Positions 43,724 through 52,900 of a stretch of DNA of 64,000 nt are shown one piece after another. The stretch comes from Candidatus Mycobacterium wuenschmannii (GTDB lineage Bacteria; Actinomycetota; Actinomycetes; Mycobacteriales; Mycobacteriaceae). Where the stretch lies: positions 4,464,001-4,528,000 of the forward strand of contig NZ_CP126981.1 in the NCBI RefSeq assembly GCF_030252325.1, written 5' to 3'. A program made the position numbers and the translations under genes. The stretch's first letter is position 1, and every line of letters begins with the position of its first letter. The notes under the pieces were generated by a model that did no database searches, was not told the DNA's origin, and saw only the letters and a list, made by a program, of their open reading frames with translations.

Positions 43724-46700
43724 CTGCTGCCTCCAACCAGCTCGGTCAACGTCGCCACAAGTGCCTCGACATCAAGCGCATTCGATGCATGGATAACCTT
43801 CCAATGCTCGCCAGCGAGCCACGCTTCCCGATCGGGCTCTTCGTCGACTACAACAGCTACTTTTGCTGCAGGCCAGGCAAGTTCGAGCTGCCAGACTGCG
43901 TTATCCGGACCGACTTCGATACCCGGCTCGGGTAATGCCGAGCCACGTTCGGCGAGTGCGGCGACCAGCGGAGCGAGACTCGTATCTGAATACTGGAGCA
44001 CTTCGCCCCACTCGTTCGGAATGGCGAATGCGACATCAATCTTGCCGCTTCCCGCGACGCTCAGCGGAACGTGAACTCCCGCAAAGGCGTCTGCCGACTT
44101 CCTGGTCCAGATCTCAGCCATGCGCAGAGGCATCGACTCGCCGTGCCGTGGGACCGTGAGGAACTGAAGGATGTTGGACCATCGGAGCCAATCGCGCCAT
44201 TGTTCGGAGTGTTTCGGTCCGCCGATTTCTGAATCTCGATCATCGAGTGCGACGAGAACCCCTGTGGTTGGCTCGAAGTCGGCAGGATCGGCGCAGATAA
44301 ACAGCGGGAGACCGCTCCGCCCAACACGGGGCACAACAACCAGGGGGCCGTTCGGCTCGGACTCCGGCAGAGCTCCGGCCAGGGCCCCCTGAAGAACCTT
44401 TGGCAGAGCCGAAGCGTTCGTGAGTATGGGCGGCTGGGTGCCGTGCTTTCCGGGCGGGTTGACCATGCCGATAACGGTTGCGAACGACCCGCGCGCCCAC
44501 AGCTCCGAATCAGGGTCGGCGAGGTATTCGATCAGCATGTCAATCGGGTTCTGCCACAACGTTTTCAAGCGCTTATCCTGAACGGATTCGGTAGCCGAGT
44601 TCTGCACCTGCTGATGAACCAGGTCGGGTATCGCATCCTTCACCTTGTCGGAGGCGAATGCTTGGACGTCCTGCCAGGTGATGGACCAGACGCGCTTTCC
44701 GTCTCTTCGTAGCGCATCGCGCTTGATCGCGTCATCGTGCGTGATGTTGTTTTCGGAGCTTGCGTGAAACTTCTGCCCGTCGAGATAGACGGCGACGTCG
44801 AGATCCTGTGCGTCACTGCGCGTCAGCAGGAAGTCGGGCTCCGTCCACACCGACGCTTTCACTTGCACCAGTGGCCTCATCCGCCAGCGTCGGACGTCGC
44901 CGTCGGGCCCGACGAGTCGCAGGTCAAGCTCTTCGCCTGTCGATCCGTTCGCGGTCTCGAATGAGCACCCCGGCCGATTCGAGACGTGCTGCTTGAGCGC
45001 TTCCCGGAACTGCAACTCAAGCTCGCTGAGTTGCACCGGGGCGATGTCGATGCCGGTGACCGTCGGCACCTCCTCGACGTCCCAGTCATCGAGGAACATG
45101 TCCAGCAGCTTCAACGCCGATTCTCTCGATGCAAAGGACATCTCGCGCGCCGACAGGACACCGTAGAGGCAGCGGTGACAGGCGGCCGTTGACTCTGTCC
45201 GGCAGGGACATTCGCGCAGTGCGGTGCGGGCCAATTCGAGGATCGCCTTCATGCGGTCCGGCTCGCCGAACCGGTCGAGATAGCCCGTGCCACCGGGAAC
45301 GGTGTCGTGCAATACCAGGAATCGACGTGTGGCAGAACCGTCGCTCATGCTCGACGCGAGAACGTTGAGGTGTTGGGGATCCCCGCCGAAGTCCCGTCGC
45401 AATCCCAGCAGCAGTGCGCCCTTGAACGACGTTTGAGTCGTCTCGTAGTGCAGCATCGACACCGGTAGCAGGAGTCGAACGGCTTGGGTACGGAGCTCGT
45501 GCGACAGGAGGAGGTTCTCCCACTGCTCGGGTGCACCGCGACGAGTAGCACAAAAGCCGCGGTGCCGTACCTCGGCGGTATCGTTTGCACGCCGAGCGAC
45601 GACACCGCACAGCGCACAGGTCGTGAACCCGCCGGCGGCAACGGTCTCCCCTGCGATTTCGACCTGGTTTCCGAGGGTGTCGCCAAGGCCGAGGTTGAGG
45701 GTTCGGATGTTCGCCGATCTCGCGTACTCGGCACCGAACACTCGATCCTTCAACCGCCAGGCCTTCGTGATGTCGATCGGTGCGACATCGACCCCGCTCA
45801 CCGTGCTGAAGAAGGTGCGCGTGCGGTCGTCGGATTCGTCGTCGATCAGCACGTCGTCGAGCCGGTGAACCGCCGACACCTTCTGCAGGATCAAAACCTT
45901 ATGGATCGCGCCGGAGTCAGTTACTGCGGGATTGTGGCATCTCGGGCACGACGACAAAGCCGCCACTACGTCCGTGCTTCCCCAACCGCAGGACGGGCAG
46001 AGTCGCGTCAGCCTCCAGGTTGGTTGGGAAGCCGGCCCCACGTCCACGGCATCGATCTCGACCCGCTTGCCACCTGCATAGAAGAATGCACCCGGGGCAA
46101 GTTCGGTGAGTGCGACGCTGCTGCTGCGCTGATACGTGAGATCGAGTGCCTGAGGTTCAGGGGACTTGCCTTCGTTGGCGATCCACCAGAGGTGGACATC
46201 AAGGGTCGTCGAATCGTCGAGCAAGTTGTAGTTAGGTAGCAGTCCAACTCCACCTAGCCCAGTGAGGGTCTCTTGCTTTCCACGTTCATACAGCTGGTCC
46301 GCGAGGGCGCGTGACTCACCACTGCATCGTTTGCGGTCCTCGACCTGCTTGTCGTCCAGGTGACCGTGCCTGTCCAGATCCGCGATGACCTTGGCGAGTT
46401 CACCTAACCTGCTGCGTATTTCGTCGCCCTCGGTTTGCCACTTTAGAGCGGCGCGTGCGGCGTCGTCGCGTAGGCCTTCGGCGGCGTACGTATGTATGTT
46501 CTGCTGCGCGTCGGCGCCCAGCTGGCTACCAAACAAGTCGAGGAATCTGGATGCTAGGTTCTCGGCATCCGCGGTCGCGGCATCGACGATTGCGCGCAAC
46601 CACTTGCCGTCGTCCATGCCGTGATCTAGAGCGGCGTCAAGTTTGGACGGCATCGGTTGAGCAGTTGAGATCGTTCCGGCGGCCAGTCGGTCGAGGCAGA

Positions 46701-49700
46701 ACGCGAAGTACTGCCGATGGAGCAGCTCAGTCGCGTTCAGGTAGGCGCCGGGAGGTATGACTTCACCGGCGATCAGGTGGGTGGGCTGCGCGAAGTAGTA
46801 GAGATCCCGCGGACTACTGGAGACCGCGGCGAAGATAAAGGCGTTGCCCGTGCTCCGGCCAGCACGACCAACGCGCTGAAGGTAGTTGGCGGTTGAGCGT
46901 GGCAACGAAGCGAGTGCGACGGTGCTGAGATCGCCGATGTCGATGCCCAACTCCAGCGTTGGTGTGCACGCCAGGATGTTGGGGTCGACAGGCGAACGGC
47001 TCGACTTGAAACGGGCCTCGATCTCTTCGCGTTCTTCTCGGTCCAGCAGCCCCGTGTGCTCCTGACTCACGATGCGCCGAATTCGGTGGCTTTGATACAT
47101 CGTGCGATAGAAGTTGGTCGCATCGAGTTCGACTCGTTCGAGATGACCGGGGCATCTCATTCGCGGGCAGACTGCGCCGTCCCACAGGTACGCGCGAGAT
47201 GCCGCGGCTGGCTGGAGGTGATGGCATACAGGGCATTGGAGGCGAACGATGTCGTTCGGGTCGATGATGACCTTGTCTGCGGCCAGACCGTAGACCTTTG
47301 AGCCTTTTTCGCCGGTGCGCTGCTCGAGTGGCATACCAGTACCAGCTAGCAGTCCGACGACATCGACCAGCAACGCTCTCGCTTCGGCGTTGGTGACTTG
47401 AAGGCAACGCTTCGTCCAGTCGGTGAGCCAGGATTCACCCCTGGGGTTCAACGACTGGAAGTCGGACTTGCCCACCGCGCCTGTGGTGTAGAAGGACGGA
47501 GCAGGACGCCCAAAGGGGAACTGCGGCATACCCTCGGCGGCCCGCCCCCAGATGGACCATCGGTTGCCTTCTTCTCGGACGTAGGTCCGCAGCCAGTTGT
47601 GATGGATCCCGCCGTTGATACGCAGATGTTCAAGGACACCGAAAATCCAAGTGGGGTAGTCGATCACGTCGAGCGCCGACTCAAGGCTGAGCTGCGGCAT
47701 GATCTGGTGGGCTTCCTGTGCGCTCTGCGCAACCGCGTCCAAATCGACGTCGATATCTACAACCACAGCGCCGGTGAGTTCTAGCGTCCGGCCGATGCGT
47801 GAGTTGAGACCCACTTCGAGTTGAGCTTGGAATGCGATACGACTACTCAGGATGCTTCGTAGGTGTCCGTTGGCGTCGTCTGCCAGCCATTCGCCGTCGA
47901 GCCCCATTCGTCGTGTGAAATCGGGAGGTGTGATCGGGTAGATGTCATTGACGGGTGTGTTCGCGAGCAGCCGGCGGGCGGTCTCCGACAGTGTCGTGCG
48001 CTCGCCGCTCGTGGCGCCGAGCATCTTCGATCGGAAGTTGAACTGAAATGCTCTGCCCTCGATGAAGGACGCCCGGTGAGCGGCGTCCTGAACGGAGTCA
48101 GTGAAGACAAGAGTCTTCTTCTCTGAGTCGGCCAGGAGAGTAGAACCGAATTCGCTTGTGAGACCGACACTCACAAGTGTGGCTAAGCTCGATCCCATGA
48201 AGCGGATGGCGTTGCGGGCTCCGCACGACGGACAAACTTGATCAGCTGCTTGATCTTCATCCGGTGTCACGTGGACCGGCACGGCCGACTCTTCGGGTGT
48301 AGGGATGAACTCGAGCGTCTCGGTATTGAGATACTTGACATTCGCTTCGCCGGCACTCGCGAGAAGAAGAACTTTCGTTTTGGACCTCGCAGAGGGCCGA
48401 GCGCTATTTCGCCAGACAGCGACTGCTTCACCTGCCAATGACTCGCCGAGTTCCGTTGTGCTCGCAACCCAACCCGAACGCCCACACACCCTGCAGTGAG
48501 CCGCCGGCAGATAGCTACTGAGATCCGCAGGGGCGTCATGCCACCACGCGAACTCCGGCGCGGAGCTGACTCGGCGGATCATTCGAGTCAGTTCTCTAAC
48601 CCAAAGCTGCACCTGGACACTGATCATCGACCGCAAGTTGCCATGGCCATCATCGACTTTGGCCACTGATAGCAGCGCCAGGAACTTGAGAAGCGCCAGC
48701 TGTACCTCGGCTGGACGCGACGAGTTGTGCATACCCCAGGGAAGGACGCCGTCCTGGGCGATCTGAACGACGGCTTCCGCGGGTGTGAGCGGTCGATCTT
48801 TAAGGGCGTCGATGACAACACGTGTGAGAAAATGGGTCCGGAGAACGTCGCCGATGGCGACAGGGTCGCGGTAGTCGATGACGACGTTGGTGTCGGAGTC
48901 GGCGTGTGGCTCAAGTACTGCCCTCGCCAGAGCCTCCCACGATCCCGAAATCGATGCATCGGGTATCGCGGAGTCCAGGATCCTATCGACCGAGGGAATC
49001 TCCAACTCGTAGTTGACCTTCGGAACAACCTCGCCAGCAGCGAGCGCTGTCTCCACGATCAACGAATCTGGCTCGAACGCACATCCGAAGATAGTCTCTG
49101 CGAACTGGCGAAGTTCCTCGGATCGGCTTCCGCCACCCAGGGTTGCCGAAGTGGCGACTGGCGTGATACGGCCAAGCGGCCGCCCGGCTTCGGCGACCTG
49201 AAGTCGTGCGCCGAGCCGGCGGATAAGCATGGCGACGTCAGTCCCCTGGGCCCCGTCGTAGGTGTGGAACTCGTCCAGGACGAGATACTGCATTGTGGCA
49301 GTGGCGTTCTCCCAAAGTGGGTTGTCACCCTGACGAAGCAGCAAGAGGTCGAGCATCTTGTAGTTCGTGAGCAAGATGTCCGGCGGATTCTGTCTGAGGG
49401 TCTCGCGATGATCGACCAGCTGATACTTGTTGGCAACCTTGCGCTTGCCTTCTCCGCCGATGTAGACGCCGGCAGTGACCTCGCTCAACGCCGGGTCAGC
49501 GTGTAGATAACCTGCTAGGCGACGTGCCTGATCCGTGACCAGTGCGTTCATCGGATAGAGAACGATCGCCTTGATACCGCGCTCTCCACGCGCTGATGCA
49601 CGGAGAGCATGATCGAGCAGCGGCACCAAGAACGACTCGGTCTTACCCGAGCCAGTACCCGTAGTGACAATCGTCGGCCGCGCAGCTCTCCGTAAAGTTG

Positions 49701-49974
49701 TGAGCCGGCCAAACGCCTCCGCCTGATGCTGGAAAGGTCTGAACCCCTGCGGCATCCACTCTAGTGGCGACTCCCATGAGTCAGCCACCGGCTTGTAGGG
49801 TGTTCGCACCTTCAGGAATGGCCCACGGAATACACCTGATTCCGGATCGCGCAGAAATTCTTCAAGGGCCGTACGAGAGGCGCCGTCGGCGAGCGCGAAC
49901 GTCGTCGACAAGTACTCTATGGCCGCTGCGCGAGTCTCCTCGGCGAGCAGGGATGGGAAGGTTGGCTTGCTCAC
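43720..49974 (-). CDS. DruE-like giant DEAD/DEAH helicase with DUF1998 and nuclease-like tail
   Basis: A 2084-residue protein. The N-terminal SF2 core has TTGTGSGKTESFLVPLL (Walker A, K111), LVLDEFHTYDGAQGTD (DEFH, 234-237), TSATLGGG (275-282), and much later LELGIDIGD and NYLQRVGRAGRSTG (motif VI near 1038). The DUF1998 region follows, with LHDTVPGGTGYLDRF near 1558 and the cysteine cluster CPCR...CHRCLYG near 1590-1605. A further 450 residues include PDFLL (about 1714), DVAVYLDGQKFH (about 1726-1737) and KRVWSITWQDV, the pattern of VSR/DUF559-type PD-(D/E)XK folds. Size and domains match DruE of Druantia. The GTG start overlaps the methyltransferase stop (GTGA). Confidence 0.82.
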   Translation of the reverse strand: MSKPTFPSLLAEETRAAAIEYLSTTFALADGASRTALEEFLRDPESGVFRGPFLKVRTPYKPVADSWESPLEWMPQGFRPFQHQAEAFGRLTTLRRAARPTIVTTGTGSGKTESFLVPLLDHALRASARGERGIKAIVLYPMNALVTDQARRLAGYLHADPALSEVTAGVYIGGEGKRKVANKYQLVDHRETLRQNPPDILLTNYKMLDLLLLRQGDNPLWENATATMQYLVLDEFHTYDGAQGTDVAMLIRRLGARLQVAEAGRPLGRITPVATSATLGGGSRSEELRQFAETIFGCAFEPDSLIVETALAAGEVVPKVNYELEIPSVDRILDSAIPDASISGSWEALARAVLEPHADSDTNVVIDYRDPVAIGDVLRTHFLTRVVIDALKDRPLTPAEAVVQIAQDGVLPWGMHNSSRPAEVQLALLKFLALLSVAKVDDGHGNLRSMISVQVQLWVRELTRMIRRVSSAPEFAWWHDAPADLSSYLPAAHCRVCGRSGWVASTTELGESLAGEAVAVWRNSARPSARSKTKVLLLASAGEANVKYLNTETLEFIPTPEESAVPVHVTPDEDQAADQVCPSCGARNAIRFMGSSLATLVSVGLTSEFGSTLLADSEKKTLVFTDSVQDAAHRASFIEGRAFQFNFRSKMLGATSGERTTLSETARRLLANTPVNDIYPITPPDFTRRMGLDGEWLADDANGHLRSILSSRIAFQAQLEVGLNSRIGRTLELTGAVVVDIDVDLDAVAQSAQEAHQIMPQLSLESALDVIDYPTWIFGVLEHLRINGGIHHNWLRTYVREEGNRWSIWGRAAEGMPQFPFGRPAPSFYTTGAVGKSDFQSLNPRGESWLTDWTKRCLQVTNAEARALLVDVVGLLAGTGMPLEQRTGEKGSKVYGLAADKVIIDPNDIVRLQCPVCHHLQPAAASRAYLWDGAVCPRMRCPGHLERVELDATNFYRTMYQSHRIRRIVSQEHTGLLDREEREEIEARFKSSRSPVDPNILACTPTLELGIDIGDLSTVALASLPRSTANYLQRVGRAGRSTGNAFIFAAVSSSPRDLYYFAQPTHLIAGEVIPPGAYLNATELLHRQYFAFCLDRLAAGTISTAQPMPSKLDAALDHGMDDGKWLRAIVDAATADAENLASRFLDLFGSQLGADAQQNIHTYAAEGLRDDAARAALKWQTEGDEIRSRLGELAKVIADLDRHGHLDDKQVEDRKRCSGESRALADQLYERGKQETLTGLGGVGLLPNYNLLDDSTTLDVHLWWIANEGKSPEPQALDLTYQRSSSVALTELAPGAFFYAGGKRVEIDAVDVGPASQPTWRLTRLCPSCGWGSTDVVAALSSCPRCHNPAVTDSGAIHKVLILQKVSAVHRLDDVLIDDESDDRTRTFFSTVSGVDVAPIDITKAWRLKDRVFGAEYARSANIRTLNLGLGDTLGNQVEIAGETVAAGGFTTCALCGVVARRANDTAEVRHRGFCATRRGAPEQWENLLLSHELRTQAVRLLLPVSMLHYETTQTSFKGALLLGLRRDFGGDPQHLNVLASSMSDGSATRRFLVLHDTVPGGTGYLDRFGEPDRMKAILELARTALRECPCRTESTAACHRCLYGVLSAREMSFASRESALKLLDMFLDDWDVEEVPTVTGIDIAPVQLSELELQFREALKQHVSNRPGCSFETANGSTGEELDLRLVGPDGDVRRWRMRPLVQVKASVWTEPDFLLTRSDAQDLDVAVYLDGQKFHASSENNITHDDAIKRDALRRDGKRVWSITWQDVQAFASDKVKDAIPDLVHQQVQNSATESVQDKRLKTLWQNPIDMLIEYLADPDSELWARGSFATVIGMVNPPGKHGTQPPILTNASALPKVLQGALAGALPESEPNGPLVVVPRVGRSGLPLFICADPADFEPTTGVLVALDDRDSEIGGPKHSEQWRDWLRWSNILQFLTVPRHGESMPLRMAEIWTRKSADAFAGVHVPLSVAGSGKIDVAFAIPNEWGEVLQYSDTSLAPLVAALAERGSALPEPGIEVGPDNAVWQLELAWPAAKVAVVVDEEPDREAWLAGEHWKVIHASNALDVEALVATLTELVGGSR

Positions 49975-52900
49975 GCCTGAGCGAACCTTGTGTCGAACTC
50001 GGAATAGGCGTCTCGCATTTCCGCCGCCCTGTCTGCCTTGTAAAACCAGGGTTGATCATGGTTGTCGTCGGCCGCGAACGGCTTGTACCGGGTGAGTAGA
50101 TCGCCGAAGTCGGCGTCACTCAAAAATGCCTGCAGCAGTTTATAGTCTTCCTTCGATTGGCCGACACCATACGCGTGGTGGTCTTTTGCGATCCTTCGCC
50201 CCTCGGAATCAAAGTACATTTCGAACTCGTAGCGACGTAGGACTGGAAATTGTGCGCGGTAGATAAGTAACAGCTGGTCGACTTTTAAGCCAAGCATTAG
50301 AGCAACAAGCGCGTCAATCTCAACTAAGGCAGATCTTCTCTCCAAATCGCTGCGAATCGCACTGCCAGATGTCCAGCGCCGTTCAGAAACTCCGAGACCG
50401 TCGGGGTGGCCCGGGAACGCGGCGGTCCACGAATCAGCCGCAAAGCGGTCGTCATACAGCATCTCCCACAGCGCAGCGTACTCATTGGTTAAGCAGTTCA
50501 GGCGCAATACCCGGAGCAAGAGCTGCAGACATGCGGGATTACTGAACAAGACAGGAAACCGCTCGATCATCTCGGCATTGACTTTTGTGGCGCCACTGAC
50601 TTTTATGAGATAGTCGAACGGCAACGATGCCCAAAGGCCTGCAACAAGTGCAGTGTGCAATAGATTCTGGCCATCGTTCGTGTCTACGGGCCCAGACGGC
50701 GTCCCAGAATTCGTTGGCGATATTGCCAAAGAGTAAACAGTGTGGACATGCGCGGGTCCGGGGGGAATAATTGCGGCGTGAAGCGATCGCTCTAGGCCTG
50801 GCTGCGTCATGTTTCGCCACGCAACCCGCCAATAATCCGTCGCTGTCCGCCCGGCCCACCTCGGGAGGCGCGCCTCGTAGGTTGATACCTCACAAGCACG
50901 TTGGTAGTTGGTTCGCGGCATAAAAGAATTGGGGATTTCCTCCAGATTCAAGATCGCATAGTCTTGATTGTTTTTGCAGCCTTCATTCGGTTGACGTGCG
51001 TACGGGTTTGCAACGGAGAAATGTGGTCCCTGTAAAATAATGTCTCGTTGCATCTCTACAGTTCGGGTGTCCCATTCAATCGTTCCATCGCTTTTTGCCC
51101 CCTTTTCGTCCCAAAGGCGCGACCACCAAAAACCGACATCGGCCATCCGCGTAGGTTGGCTCGAGAACACTCTTAGAATCTCGATGTGCTCGTTGGTTAT
51201 CGGCCGAAGTAGACGAGCTTGTCCAGCTGGCGTCCCTGGCGGATCAAATAGCTGAGCCCAATCTTTGAGAACCTCAAGATTAATAAGGGTCACTCGCGAC
51301 GAATGTGGTCGTATGTCCCAGCCGCCCCACGCATACTGGATCCCGGGCGGCTCGTCTTCGAAGCCTCCAGGTTTTAGCGAACCATCGACAGTTGTTGGTG
51401 ACTGAAGATATGACATCTGCAGGAACGATGGTGCCCTCGGATGTCCATATACATGAACACCGAAGACCGTCTTGTCATTGATCTCTTCGAATAGGAACAT
51501 CCCATTCAGAAACTGCCAGTGGCGCCGCAGACGCGTGTAGGTTGCCGCGCGGAGCATTCCAGCTTTCGGATCAGTAAAGTGACCTTCCGGATGGATTAGG
51601 CCAATGACACCGGACGCCGAACAGTTGCGCCACGACCTGACCATGAAATTTGTGTAGAGATTGGTCTGAACGCCAAAAAGCAACCCGTAACTAATATGCG
51701 AACTCAGCGAAGCGACTGTGCCCGACCACTCGCTAACCTCGTCGAGGTACGCCGAGCTTGCTGTTGAAGCGCTCAGCACTGCCTGTCGTCTGGTATTGAA
51801 AATTTTCTCTGGAATTTTCTCCTGCAACAGGAAGAACGGATCAAACTCCGCCAATGCATCCGTGTCGCGCCAAGACGGTCTGACCCACGGAGGGTTACCA
51901 ACCTGCAGATCGAAGCCGCCCGTGCTAAAGACGTCAGCAAAATCCAACTCCCAGTGGAAGAACCCTTGCCGATCGGCGATCGCAGAAGCGGCCCCCAGCC
52001 AATCTACGGCAGCTACTAGCTGCCACACAGGGCGCATACCCGCAAACTGGCGCTCTAGTTCGTCAATTTGCGAAAGCTGATCGAATCGCTCGACGGTCTC
52101 ATGGAACATTCCCTGACCGACAGCACTTTTTGCTAGTCCGGCTGCTCCTAATAGGCCCTCCAGCGTCTCGATCCACTCGTCCAGTGTTGGCGGTTGCGGC
52201 ACTTTCTCATCGCATGGCCAAAACCACAACGAGCACCACGCGTTCATTGCTAGACGTAGGCGCATATAAGGGCCCTCAGGATCTAGCAATTCGGACTCAA
52301 CAGCTTCGCGCGTCACTGCTGCCTCTATGGGCCGAATATCGGCACCCCAAACCTGGATCTGGCGTGCAATCTCTCGTTCGCTTATCTCCATCCGGCGAAG
52401 GCTGAGCTCCCACAACCGCTCTACTCGACGCGCTAGAGCGCGAAGGCGTTCGATTTGCTTCGGGGTAGGTTTCTTGTTAACGGCGGCTCGCCACTTCTTT
52501 AGCGCAGCGGTGCGGTTGGGGGCGAGTTCATTCGCTTGACTCGCATCCGCCACAGAGCCCCAGCCATCGGCCGGCAAAAGGAAATGATGGATCTCGCCAT
52601 CGCCGATCGCTCCATCAGACAGCTTGCGATCGGTGGGCGGGGTTTTGAGCCAGCTCTTCTTTGCCCGACCGAGAGCGGTGAAATCGTATGTTGCCCGCCG
52701 GGCACCGATGAGAGAGTTTCCGCGCCTCAAATGCAGACCAAACCAAGGTGCTCGCAGTCCGCGGTGCATCACATTTAGCCACAAACTCACTTCCGCCAGT
52801 TCAACCGCGGTCGAGTTGAGGTCGACGCCGTACGCGCGATGAAGAGCAATGTAGGCCTTCACCTTCTGAAGCTCTGCCGCATACTCCTCTGGGTCGATCC

